Positions 27,895 through 36,078 of a stretch of DNA of 64,000 nt are shown piece after piece. The stretch lies in NCBI GenBank assembly GCA_964343805.1, contig CAYFLR010000004.1, positions 124,001 to 188,000 of the forward strand, read 5' to 3'. Each line of letters begins with the position of its first letter. Position 1 is the stretch's first letter. The stretch comes from CAYFLR01 sp964343805. GTDB lineage: Bacteria > Bdellovibrionota_B > Oligoflexia > CAYFLR01. Made by a program: the position numbers and the translations under genes. The notes beneath the pieces are model-generated. The model saw only the letters and a list, made by a program, of their open reading frames with translations. It was not told where the DNA came from and searched no databases.

Positions 27895-28160
27895 TCAGTA
27901 AATCATAGGAGATTTTGTTGGATCAGAGTTATCAACCAATGAGCATCCCTTTGAGGATTTCTTGCAGCTATTAGAGCATTTCTTAGCCCCCACACAAACC
28001 AGTTGACAGCCTTTTAGTTTTACAGGTTTTTTTTGCACTTCACTCCATCACAAACTGAGCTATTTCCCCCTTGGATGGTTCCTGTGGTCCCTACCTGCCC
28101 AAAACTATTCATACCTAAGTAGATTCCTAATAAAACCGGCATACAATGTCTTAATTTCAT
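27895..28160 (-). pseudogene. Small secreted Cys-rich protein gene with a frameshift in a poly-A run
   Basis: Starting at the ATG at 28160 (with AAGGAAAA before it) the sequence encodes MKLRHCMPVLLGIYLGMNSFG, a signal peptide, then a Cys-containing stretch that stops early after CKKNL. If the run of eight A (T on the plus strand, about 28027-28034) had nine bases, the frame would continue through KLKGCQLVCVGAKKCSNSC and CKKSSKGCSLVDN to a stop at 27895, giving 88 residues. Length arithmetic supports this: 266 bases plus one equals 89 codons. It could be a homopolymer sequencing error or a true disabled gene. It begins 15 bases after the gene at 28176, likely in one operon. Confidence 0.6.
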
Positions 28161-28175
28161 AGGTTTTCCTTTTTA

Positions 28176-28691
28176 TTAAAAACCAAGGCTTAAACTGGGT
28201 GTGATTCCTAAATGATCCACCCATTTATGATTATCTGCTCCTTTGAGATAGGAAGCCCCTACTTGCAGGTCGAGATGGAGGTAGAGTGATGAGGTTAAAT
28301 TCCAAACGGCTCCTAATTCACTGGAGAGGGTCACATCATAGCCTTCTGTATCTAATCGGTGAGCATAGCCTATGTACCCTCCTGCATAATACTCAGGTAA
28401 GAAATACCAAGCTAAAGTGGTGGCGATACCGGCATGAGTTAATTCGTTTGACTCATCTGCTATTTGATAGTTGAGAAGGCTAACAAGTTTATAGCTGGTC
28501 TCTTTAGAAATATGACCTTCATAAAAAACGGGGAGGATATTCATTGCCAATATATCTTTATCGTTCACATCTTTCTCTGCTGTGATCATAAATCGCAGTC
28601 CGGCTTTTTTTTCAGAAGCAAGGAGCTTCCCGTTAGATGATACTATGAGTAAGAGGAGGGGGATCAATAATAAGAGTAAGTGGTTAAGCAA
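28176..28691 (-). CDS. Probable outer-membrane or exported protein
   Basis: The preferred start is a TTG at 28691, preceded by GGAGGA at the proper distance; it gives a 171-residue protein with an ordinary signal peptide (MLNHLLLLLIPLLLLIVSSN... ending near LLA-SEKK). A longer frame reaches back to 28859 but would bury the signal after 56 charged residues. The mature part has alternating strands with aromatic ends (LRFMITAEK, YYAGGYIGYAHRL, LYLHLDLQVGASYL) and ends SLSLGF with C-terminal Phe, a common feature of outer-membrane beta-barrels. I do not recognise the family. Confidence 0.62.
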   Translation of the reverse strand: MLNHLLLLLIPLLLLIVSSNGKLLASEKKAGLRFMITAEKDVNDKDILAMNILPVFYEGHISKETSYKLVSLLNYQIADESNELTHAGIATTLAWYFLPEYYAGGYIGYAHRLDTEGYDVTLSSELGAVWNLTSSLYLHLDLQVGASYLKGADNHKWVDHLGITPSLSLGF

Positions 28692-28921
28692 GAGGGTCCT
28701 CCAATCTTTGGTATAAGAGTGATAGAATAAGCTCTGATCATGCCCGTAAATTATAATTTTTTCCTTTTCTTTTTGCAATGACCTTACCTTGCTTTTGAGG
28801 CTGTTATCTCTTATTTTTATCCTAGGGGACTTCACCATAGAAAAAGAACTTTTGTTCATTTACATTCAGTAGTAAAATAGTAATATATTTGGATCTGTAA
28901 TAAGGGTGTGAGGGTTAAGTT

Positions 28922-29281
28922 ATGGAAAAAATTCTTATTGTAGATGATGATCAAGAGCTAAGAGATATGCTGAATGAATACTTAACAGAAAAGGGCTATC
29001 AAGTGACCATGGCCTGGGATGGTAGTAACGCTTTAAGCAAGATTCAGAATGAGAAGTTTAATACCATTATTTTGGATCTGAAAATGCCCAAAATAAATGG
29101 TCTCGATTGTTTGAAGGGTATTAGAGAGTGTAATTTTAACAATTCCACTCCTGTCATAGTGCTCAGCGGCAATTTTACCAAAGATAATATCACTGAAATG
29201 GCAAAATTGAAAAAAGTCCAACTTTTAGCTAAACCTATCGATCTGGCCAAGCTGGGAGCCTCGCTTATCAAAGCTTTCTAA
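28922..29281 (+). CDS. Single-domain response regulator (CheY-like)
   Basis: A 119-residue receiver domain with no output part. Phosphoacceptor Asp 52 (LDLKMP), acidic pair Asp 8-Asp 9 in ILIVDDD, Ser 82 in VIVLSG and Lys 104 in AKP are all present, so phosphotransfer should be intact. The cognate kinase is not nearby. It has GAGGG before the ATG and is separated from the rhodanese gene by 81 bases. Confidence 0.88.
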   Translation: MEKILIVDDDQELRDMLNEYLTEKGYQVTMAWDGSNALSKIQNEKFNTIILDLKMPKINGLDCLKGIRECNFNNSTPVIVLSGNFTKDNITEMAKLKKVQLLAKPIDLAKLGASLIKAF

Positions 29282-29362
29282 TTTTCAATGCACAGAGTTT
29301 GATTTTAAAAGTAATTTATATTATAAGAATATTCTTTTAAAGTTATTTACTAAGGGGTAAAA

Positions 29363-29752
29363 ATGAACTGGATCGTAGAAAACTGGGTAACCATCGTAGT
29401 GGCTCTTGTCTGTGGATGGGTTCTGTTTGGTAATAAGATACTAGCCAAGATCTATGGAGTGCAGGCGATGTCCTCCGCCCAATTAGCTGAACTACTAAAA
29501 AATAATGAGATTGACCTCATTGATGTGAGAACCCCAGGTGAGTATAATCAAAATCACATCCGTGAAGCCAAACTCTATCCCCTAAATGATTTGAATCAGT
29601 CCGTTAATGAATTACGCGATAAATATAAAGATAAGCCGCTAGCGGTGATCTGTGCTTCGGGTAATCGCTCTACCTCTGCATGCATTATATTGAAAAAAGC
29701 TGGGTTGGAGCAGGTCTACAATATTAGCGGTGGAATGATGTCCTGGTCTTAG
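29363..29752 (+). CDS. Membrane-anchored rhodanese-domain protein
   Basis: A 129-residue protein with one N-terminal membrane helix (WVTIVVALVCGWVLFG, residues 8-23) and a rhodanese domain. The persulfide-forming Cys is Cys 97 in the loop CASGNRS, and the domain has the usual LIDVRTPGEYNQNHI at the start and NISGGMMSW at the end. The domain would face the cytosol or the periplasm depending on topology. Its role may be sulfur transfer. A palindromic repeat begins at the last base of its stop codon. Confidence 0.85.
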   Translation: MNWIVENWVTIVVALVCGWVLFGNKILAKIYGVQAMSSAQLAELLKNNEIDLIDVRTPGEYNQNHIREAKLYPLNDLNQSVNELRDKYKDKPLAVICASGNRSTSACIILKKAGLEQVYNISGGMMSWS

Positions 29753-29875
29753 TTGGCGTCCATAAACGAACATCCTCTGTGTTGATTAAAAAAATAACTT
29801 CGGGGCCGTACTGGCAGTACTGTCCCCTTGTAATTTTTTCAATCGCCTTGCGGATGTCCGTTTCTGTTAGCCAAC
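29752..29875. repeat. Palindromic intergenic repeat, unit A
   Basis: Outermost arms GTTGGC/GCCAAC and inner arms AAACGAACATCC and GGATGTCCGTTT (one mismatch) enclose a central GGGGCCGTACTG/CAGTACTGTCCCC hairpin. The unit shares order and spacing with unit B, offset by 125 bases. Read on the minus strand it encodes a run, TDIRKAIEKITRGQYCQYGP, that is partly preserved in unit B, but unit B has stops. Confidence 0.75.
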
Positions 29876-29888
29876 CGATCTGTGTAAT

Positions 29889-30010
29889 AAACGAACATCC
29901 GCTGCGCCTGCGCTGTGTTGACATGAAAAAAAGGCCCAAGTCCGTACTATGCTACTATGCTACGTACTGTCCTTGTGCCAATTTTCTCGTCGCCTTGCGG
30001 ATGTCTGCAT
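29889..30010. repeat. Palindromic intergenic repeat, unit B
   Basis: Begins with the same AAACGAACATCC and ends with CTTGCGGATGTCTGCAT. The centre holds GTCCGTAC/GTACTGTC around a direct duplication of ATGCTACT/ATGCTAC. It is a diverged direct copy of unit A and occupies the space after the rhodanese gene. Confidence 0.75.
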
Positions 30011-30052
30011 CTCCTAACAGTTTTAACTAGAATCTTGATATTGTTATACTTG

Positions 30053-30238
30053 AGTGACAAAACTTCGTTTATAAAACTTATAACACGAGTTATGGCAGTG
30101 AAATTGTCCTCTAGGGTGACAAAACTTCTCTTATAAAGCCTAGAATTAAAGTTTTGGCAGTAAAAACGCCTTTAGGAGTGACAAAAATTCATTTATAAAA
30201 TTTATAACACGAGTTTTGACAATGCTTGATTTTCACTC
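30053..30238. repeat. Three tandem 62-base repeats
   Basis: Units begin at 30053, 30115 and 30177, each with (A/G)GTGACAAAA(C/A)TTC, an AT-rich TTTATAAA core and then (G/A)GTTTTGGCAGT or a variant. TGACAAAAC near the start and GTTTTGGCA near the end of each unit form an imperfect dyad. The exact 62-base period is about six helical turns. No reading frame runs through. Possible roles are a cluster of regulator sites or a structural RNA. Confidence 0.7.
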
Positions 30239-30397
30239 TAACTCTTAATCTATCTATTGCCACGTTTAAAAAACCACATAATTAAACACAAACAAATTGA
30301 CCATTTAGGATTGGCTGGAGATGTGTGCATTAGCTAGTCGTGTCGGTTGTGGAAAAAAAGTATAAAAAGGTCTTTTCTTGGCCGCTACTATGCCCAC
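30239..30397. other. Intergenic remainder, no feature recognised
   Basis: AT-rich sequence between the tandem repeats and the end of the hydrolase gene. Together with the repeats it makes 645 bases without a credible gene. Confidence 0.5.
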
Positions 30398-31387
30398 TTA
30401 AAACTCACAGTTTTCCACTAACTCGTGATAAAACTTTTCTCGTTCTTTCATAATGGATTTTCTTTTAGGTAGGAAGATCAGCTGTTTATTCCAAAACATA
30501 TACCAATGGTTTAATTCCGCTTTTGGGGATTCGAGGATATTGAGAGGAATCTTTTCATCATTCTGGGATGTAAATTTTAAATTGCGTGGCAGAGCGGATA
30601 TGATTTCCACGATACCATCGGAAGTGGCTCCCGTTTTCCTCTTAATAATCTCATTGGTATGATGCATCACTCTTGATATAAAGTCGGCCTTCACTAAGGG
30701 GCTCTTAGCACGGTCACAGAGATGGCCGGTGGCAGCATAAAAAGAGATTTTTTCAGGAACTCGGATTCCCTCCACAAAGGAACGAATTTCTGATCGACGC
30801 AGTTGATCGATGCCTGGGAAGAGGTTTACAAATTTGAGGGTTCTGACAAAAAAGTCACTGGTACGGGTGGTAAATACGTCTGCGAGCACTGCGCCTTTCA
30901 AAGGGGTTGAGAGAAAAAGAACTTTGGATAGGAACCCTAAGTTTTCTTTATTATGCAGGGCGGCTAAAGTATACAAACCACCAGAGCTATGGCCTATGAC
31001 CATGAGTTCAATATGCTCTTCCCGGCTATGAGAAAGTTTCCGTATATATTGATAAACAATCTCACCATTTTCATCAAAACTACCAGTGGGAAGGAGGTCA
31101 TTCACCACATGAACTTCGTACTTATCCGAAAGGGATTTTACTATATCAGCTCCGAAGTAGGGAATTATCCCTTTTTTGGAGGTGAACCCTCCTGGGACTA
31201 TACTATTTAGAGCTCCAGGGACTAATAATATGACTTTCTTGCGATTAAGATCTACGTTCTCTTTGACTGGGATACCATGGTCTATCTTGTTAAATTTGAT
31301 CTTGAGATTAAAGGGAGTCACTGCTCTTAAAGGGGCTTTGATCCCTTTGACTATTTGTGCCGATAGTTTTTTAGTTTTTCCCAGCAT
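30398..31387 (-). CDS. Alpha/beta-hydrolase, lipase/esterase-like
   Basis: A 329-residue protein with the alpha/beta-hydrolase pattern: strand and oxyanion segment VILLVPGALNS near residue 52, and the nucleophile elbow VIGHSSGG with Ser 134. A later Asp/His pair is not assigned with certainty. There is no signal peptide, but the N-terminus is basic. PGAL and GHSSGG suggest a lipase or acyl-hydrolase. It lies between the repeat region and the aldolase gene and has no clear ribosome site. Confidence 0.78.
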   Translation of the reverse strand: MLGKTKKLSAQIVKGIKAPLRAVTPFNLKIKFNKIDHGIPVKENVDLNRKKVILLVPGALNSIVPGGFTSKKGIIPYFGADIVKSLSDKYEVHVVNDLLPTGSFDENGEIVYQYIRKLSHSREEHIELMVIGHSSGGLYTLAALHNKENLGFLSKVLFLSTPLKGAVLADVFTTRTSDFFVRTLKFVNLFPGIDQLRRSEIRSFVEGIRVPEKISFYAATGHLCDRAKSPLVKADFISRVMHHTNEIIKRKTGATSDGIVEIISALPRNLKFTSQNDEKIPLNILESPKAELNHWYMFWNKQLIFLPKRKSIMKEREKFYHELVENCEF

Positions 31388-31521
31388 AAAATGATATTTA
31401 CTAAAAAAATGCTTTTTTTCAATATTTTATCATATTTTTGTATCACACAATAGATAATTAGTAATCATCAAAATATCCCCCTAGGTAATCAAATGTTGCA
31501 AGGGTTCTTGTATGAATTGAA

Positions 31522-31533
31522 CACTTGCAAGTG
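31522..31533. promoter_or_regulatory. Perfect palindrome upstream of the aldolase gene
   Basis: CACTTGCAAGTG is a 12-base perfect palindrome; with a one-base bulge it extends to TGAA...TTCA. The half TTGCAAG-GGTTC also occurs about 30 bases upstream (near 31497) as a direct repeat. It lies 70 bases before the aldolase start, a suitable place for an operator. Confidence 0.4.
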
Positions 31534-31602
31534 GTTCATATTTTATATAAGATTCTAGAGCAAAATTATGGATGATAACCTTATATAATAGGAGAGTAGA
31601 TA

Positions 31603-32895
31603 ATGACAACAGCAGGGAACTATACACCCGAGTTCGAAAAGGCTTTAGAAGTTGGACGTCCACCAAATATAAAGGCCCTTTTTCCTAACTCCAAAGCTTT
31701 AATCGTAAGTGGAAAAGTCATAAATCGTGCTATGCAGGCTAAAGGAAAAGCCATTGCAATGGCAGCCAACGGTCGAAGTTACTTTGCAATTCGTGGAGCC
31801 TTAGCCGCTGCTCAAAAAGCTAACACCTGTTTGTTAGTGGAGATTGCAAAATCAGAAGGCGGTCGGACCGCTTATTGTGCAGTTAACTATTGGAATATTG
31901 CACGTATCGTTGATGGGTTATGTAATGAAATGGGAATCACCATTCCTGTAGCTATTCATGCTGACCACTATGGTATTACAAAAGATGCTGATATCGAGCA
32001 GGCAAAAGAAGAAATTCCAACCATGTTTGATGCAGGTATTACAAGTATCGCAGTTGATGCTTCTCATATGCCAGACGATCAAAACCTCATGGCCAGTATG
32101 GAAGTCAACTCTTTGATTCCAAAGTGGGCCGGCTATGAAACTGAGGTAGGAGAAATTAAGGGAACCTCTGGTCTATCCACCAAAGAAGAGGCTCTCTTTT
32201 TAATTCAAGGTTTAAATGCTCATGGTATTCATCCCGATTGGATTGCTCTTAATAATGGAACAACTCACGGATTAGAAGCCAGTGGAACAGGTATTGATGT
32301 TAACTTAACAGCTTCTATTCATGAAGCTCTCTCACCTTATGGAGTTCATGGAGCTCAACATGGTACATCCGGAAATAGCTCTGAGCGCTTAAGTGAGATC
32401 GCTAACCAAACTAAAACTACTAAAGCAAACGTTGCTACAGCTTTACAGATGATTTCATGGGGTCTTGAAGTGAATGACTATGGTAACGCTGAACTGGATA
32501 AAGATGGTAATTTCATTAAAGCCAAAGATGAAGGCGTGATGGAAGAGACTTGGGAAAAAATGGTAGCTTATGCCAATGAGCAAGGATGGAAAGGTGGAAA
32601 TTATAAGAAATTAAACCTTCCTTTTGAGAGCTTACTGCTTAGCCAACCAAAAGAAATCCGTATGCGTATGGCAAAACGAGTTGAGGATTTTGCCTATAAA
32701 ATGATGAAGGATGTCTTCAATGGTGAAGGTACTGCAGATGAGGCTATTCGTCTTATTAATGAAGCCGGTTCTTATGATCTAGGACCTAACGGTAAAGTTA
32801 TTGAAGATCCTGCTGAGTGGACTAAAGAGAAGTTTGTTGAAAGAGCTAAGACTCTCGATAAAAACGAAGGTCCTGAAGGAGATTTTGACGATTAG
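31603..32895 (+). CDS. Class II fructose-bisphosphate aldolase family protein
   Basis: A 430-residue zinc-type aldolase. Metal-binding and catalytic regions: VAIHADHYG (first His, Asp), YETEVGEIKGTSGL (Glu), GLEASGTGID and VHGAQHGTSGNSSE (third His and the GxSG-like phosphate loop). It probably cleaves fructose-1,6-bisphosphate to triose phosphates, but the long form with about 80 extra C-terminal residues belongs to a sub-family whose substrate is less certain. It has TAGGAGAG before the ATG, a palindrome upstream and a strong terminator downstream, so it is monocistronic. Confidence 0.85.
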   Translation: MTTAGNYTPEFEKALEVGRPPNIKALFPNSKALIVSGKVINRAMQAKGKAIAMAANGRSYFAIRGALAAAQKANTCLLVEIAKSEGGRTAYCAVNYWNIARIVDGLCNEMGITIPVAIHADHYGITKDADIEQAKEEIPTMFDAGITSIAVDASHMPDDQNLMASMEVNSLIPKWAGYETEVGEIKGTSGLSTKEEALFLIQGLNAHGIHPDWIALNNGTTHGLEASGTGIDVNLTASIHEALSPYGVHGAQHGTSGNSSERLSEIANQTKTTKANVATALQMISWGLEVNDYGNAELDKDGNFIKAKDEGVMEETWEKMVAYANEQGWKGGNYKKLNLPFESLLLSQPKEIRMRMAKRVEDFAYKMMKDVFNGEGTADEAIRLINEAGSYDLGPNGKVIEDPAEWTKEKFVERAKTLDKNEGPEGDFDD

Positions 32896-32918
32896 TAGGT
32901 GAGTTATTTGTAAGAAAT

Positions 32919-32957
32919 AAACCCCTTTAGCCCATCCGGTTGAAGGGGTTTTTTTTG
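32919..32957. terminator. Intrinsic terminator after the aldolase gene
   Basis: AACCCCTT pairs with AAGGGGTT around a 15-base loop and is followed by eight T. It also sits at the 3' end of the convergent hemerythrin-like gene. Confidence 0.88.
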
Positions 32958-32963
32958 TCTTGC

Positions 32964-33428
32964 TTAGTCTTTGGTTCCCATATCTGTGTTATGAGCTTCC
33001 ATTACAAACTCGTTTTCACGTTGTTCATGCTGATGAAAAGAGTCGGTAAAATCTTTAAATTTCTTAACCATCTTTTGGTAACACTCTTCGTTGGCTTGAT
33101 GTAAACAGCTGCAGTCTTTGGATATATCACTAAAGCAAGATACCAGTTCTTTATGGTCGTCAAATAATTGTTTAACATCAGCTTCTAGCCAAGGTTTAGA
33201 GGCCGCTACTTCTGAGAATTGATGATGCTCTTCCAAAGCAAAATGGAGATCCATATGACCTTTTAGAATTGTAAACAGGACCCTGATATCTGGAATTTGT
33301 CCATGGTCACAGGTTTCAGAAAAGCTCTGCTTTAAGATAGCACTTAACTCATTAATACACTTGGTGATGGTCTTATGACTTTGCTCAACTTCCAGGGCGA
33401 TATATTGGGTGAATTTTGATCGACTCAT
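32964..33428 (-). CDS. Hemerythrin-like protein
   Basis: A 154-residue, soluble four-helix protein. Candidate di-iron ligands: His 18, His 62 and Glu 66 (HFALE), His 92 and His 134 with Glu 138 (HEQRE), in the order and spacing of the HHE cation-binding domain. Several Cys (CSC, CDH) occur as well. Hemerythrin-like proteins bind oxygen, nitric oxide or iron and often act in oxygen or redox sensing. The ATG has AAAGGAG eight bases before it. It lies alone. Confidence 0.72.
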   Translation of the reverse strand: MSRSKFTQYIALEVEQSHKTITKCINELSAILKQSFSETCDHGQIPDIRVLFTILKGHMDLHFALEEHHQFSEVAASKPWLEADVKQLFDDHKELVSCFSDISKDCSCLHQANEECYQKMVKKFKDFTDSFHQHEQRENEFVMEAHNTDMGTKD

Positions 33429-33501
33429 AGGACTCCTTTGGGTGTAGATAAGTAAAATAAACTACGTCTGATTCTGCTCATTTTTAACAAATGATCTAGC
33501 A

Positions 33502-36072
33502 TTAGTAAAGGGGAACAAGTTCCTTAAAGTCAAAAAGTTCTTGCTCTTTGAGGTAAGTCACTTTGAATTGAGCTGCCACGCGTCCATACCTTCTAATTGC
33601 CAAAATAAATTCATTGGTAGGAGTTTTGAACCAGGGTTCTCGGCGAATTGATTTTTTGGTGAGGACTTTGATTCGCTGTTTTTTGATTTCAGCCAGCACT
33701 TCTGCACTGAATCTAAATTTTTGCTCGTCTAAATAGACAATTTGTCCTGGCGAGTAATGGGTAAAGATGAGAGGAATTTTCAATGGGAAACGAAGAGGAT
33801 AGTTATTTCTAAACCGTTCTTTGGTCCACCATTTGGTATTCAGATGAGGAGTACTGTAGGATGAATCTTGGTTATGAGCAAAGGGAATATTAATGGGAAG
33901 TAAGCTAAGATATCCTTTTACCGTATGTTGTTGGTCCCAAACATCTTGGTGATCGGTCAACTCTTCATTTGTTTTATCTAGAAACACCAGCGAGAGGTCT
34001 GTTGTTGTCATTTCTAGCTTCTCTCTAATGACCAGGGTTTGCAGGCTTCCCTTTTGAGCACTTACCTTTACCGAAGTCTTGGGGAATGTTAGAGGATTTT
34101 CAAGAGAACCTCTGGCTTCTCTGACAAGAGCTGCCCCTGCAGGGATCTTCAATTCGGGTCTGCTGGGTGCAAAAAACTGAAATACACCGGTATAATTAAT
34201 TTGCTTATCTCTGATAAAAATATCCTGATGAATGGGCTCCACAACACTGATATGGTTAAAGTCTGTTTGCAAAGAGGTGGGTAAGTCTGGAGTCTTGAAT
34301 AGGAGCTGATCACTTTGATTAAAGAGAGATATGGTGAGGGATTTCGGTGGAGTTAAAAAATACCAAGATTCTTCATAAGAAAATAGCCCTTCATTAACAG
34401 GGAACTCGGCAATCTTTTTATTTTTAACATCGTGAAGTACAATTTTTGTTGCCTGTGATTGGATTGAGGGAGAGACCTTCCCTGCTATTTTTAATGAACT
34501 AAGAGAAAACTTCCAATTAATTATTTTGATTTGATCTGTTTTAAGTTTCTCTCCGCTATAAGAACTGAGTCCTTCCAGTGTTTTCGATGGTGAAGCCATA
34601 TGTTCTGGGAGTTTTAGGGTAGGGATTTCTTCACTTTCAGTTTCCAGGCTTTTTGCATGAAAAGCCTGAAGTACTTCATAACTGACTTTCTGATTGGCTT
34701 TCAAATGTCCTTTATTATTTACCTGGGGATTTCCTGCAAACCAGACAAAGTCTGGTGAAGTTTCACCATCTCCTTTGAGGGAATCACCTGTCCATTCTCC
34801 TCCTAATATATTTAACGCTTCATCCATCTCAATAATGGCCGTATAACTAACATCTTTTTTCACCAGGGTGGAGGGTTGATAAAGTCCTTTTATAGAACCT
34901 GGGATTAAGAGATTGCTCCCCGCATGGGTTCCTTGGTCACTCAAGGTGATATCCATTTGTACATGAATTAGGAAGCTGGTATTTTCTGCCGCATGAGGGT
35001 AAGCAGCTTTTATTTCAGCATTATCATAATCAATCAAATAGGAATCTACCTTGTCTAAAAACTCTTTACCCGGTTTTGATAACAATTTATCTGCTTTGGT
35101 GGTGGAAATAGGATACATTTTCTCATCAAAAGGGATAAAAGAAATTTTGGTATCAACAATGGGGTAATTCCATACTGCAGCGGTTTTATCTAACTCAAAA
35201 GCGAAAGGGCTTTGGGCAACTCCTATACGATTTAAAAGAGCAATAAATAGAGCACCTGGATTCACATCTCTGCAGGTGAGGTCTTTGATTCGACCTTTCT
35301 CATCTCGTTGAGGATTTTCTTCATCACAGCGATCTCCTAGGAATTTTGACCGAGTTAAATTATAGTAGGCGAGGGCCATGAGCGCTTTAATGTCATTGGG
35401 ATAAAAGGTGATTTCAAAACCCTCAGGATTGATGATTTTAATTTCTCTTCTGGGCTCTTTAACTTTCATTGCGGCAGCCGCAATTCCATTACAAAAGCCT
35501 TCCCAGGTGGCGCTGGTTTCGTTTTTTAATTCTCCTCTTAACGAGAGTTCAATGGTGGTGGCGGAAAAGTTATAATCTCCCACTGCGAGATCATATTTTT
35601 CAATGGGACTGAGGCCTTTCATCCACTTTTGTGATTTTTTATTTCCTTTTTTAGCCTCTAAGAGGCGCCTAAATACAGTTTGAGGTCTATGAATTTGGTA
35701 TCCTAAAAAGTTGGAGACAGAGCTTTCTTGCCATCTTGCTGCCACTCCATTCAACATTTCTGGCCAAAAAGTGGTATTCCAAGGGAGTTGATCTTCTTTA
35801 ATATGAAGCCTGTTACCAAAAAGAGAGGGATCCTCCCCATTAGATATTTCTCTTTTGTATTCTAAGAAACCCTCTAAATTTCTCATTACCCAACCATAGG
35901 GCAACCCCTCATTGGGAATATTAGAAATATGACTGGCAGCTTTGCCATTTTCATTCCGAAGACGATAGGATTCCAAAATACGACTGTTAGATTTCTTACA
36001 ACTTAGCAATAAGAATTGAGAAGTAATTATGCATGAGAGAATAAGAAATATTTTATTTTTTTTACTGGGCAT
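33502..36072 (-). CDS. Large lipoprotein with transglutaminase-elicitor-like domain
   Basis: An 856-residue lipoprotein (signal ending LLLSC, Cys 25). Residues 150-310 match the pattern of the transglutaminase elicitor family (first known from Phytophthora GP42): LSPIEKYDLAVGDY, then WEGFCNGIAAAAM with the expected catalytic Cys 194, FYPNDIKALMALAYYN, CRDVNPGALFIALLNRIG, and VWNYPI. Such enzymes link Gln to Lys side chains. The rest (residues 380-856) has repeated beta-rich segments with no family I recognise. It starts 6 bases after the M48 peptidase gene stops, so both are probably co-expressed and exported together. Confidence 0.65.
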   Translation of the reverse strand: MPSKKNKIFLILSCIITSQFLLLSCKKSNSRILESYRLRNENGKAASHISNIPNEGLPYGWVMRNLEGFLEYKREISNGEDPSLFGNRLHIKEDQLPWNTTFWPEMLNGVAARWQESSVSNFLGYQIHRPQTVFRRLLEAKKGNKKSQKWMKGLSPIEKYDLAVGDYNFSATTIELSLRGELKNETSATWEGFCNGIAAAAMKVKEPRREIKIINPEGFEITFYPNDIKALMALAYYNLTRSKFLGDRCDEENPQRDEKGRIKDLTCRDVNPGALFIALLNRIGVAQSPFAFELDKTAAVWNYPIVDTKISFIPFDEKMYPISTTKADKLLSKPGKEFLDKVDSYLIDYDNAEIKAAYPHAAENTSFLIHVQMDITLSDQGTHAGSNLLIPGSIKGLYQPSTLVKKDVSYTAIIEMDEALNILGGEWTGDSLKGDGETSPDFVWFAGNPQVNNKGHLKANQKVSYEVLQAFHAKSLETESEEIPTLKLPEHMASPSKTLEGLSSYSGEKLKTDQIKIINWKFSLSSLKIAGKVSPSIQSQATKIVLHDVKNKKIAEFPVNEGLFSYEESWYFLTPPKSLTISLFNQSDQLLFKTPDLPTSLQTDFNHISVVEPIHQDIFIRDKQINYTGVFQFFAPSRPELKIPAGAALVREARGSLENPLTFPKTSVKVSAQKGSLQTLVIREKLEMTTTDLSLVFLDKTNEELTDHQDVWDQQHTVKGYLSLLPINIPFAHNQDSSYSTPHLNTKWWTKERFRNNYPLRFPLKIPLIFTHYSPGQIVYLDEQKFRFSAEVLAEIKKQRIKVLTKKSIRREPWFKTPTNEFILAIRRYGRVAAQFKVTYLKEQELFDFKELVPLY

Positions 36073-36078
36073 GGAAGA

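Noticed and set aside
29752..30010. Integron attC sites
   Set aside because: Palindromic units with GTT/AAC ends were considered, but the core-site consensus and R/L box order do not fit and no integrase is present.
29779..30030. 83-residue plus-strand reading frame in the repeats
   Set aside because: No ribosome site and it runs through two palindromic units; similarity between its halves comes from the repeats.
30053..30238. CRISPR array
   Set aside because: The 62-base units are similar along most of their length, with no constant repeat and variable spacer, and no cas genes are nearby.
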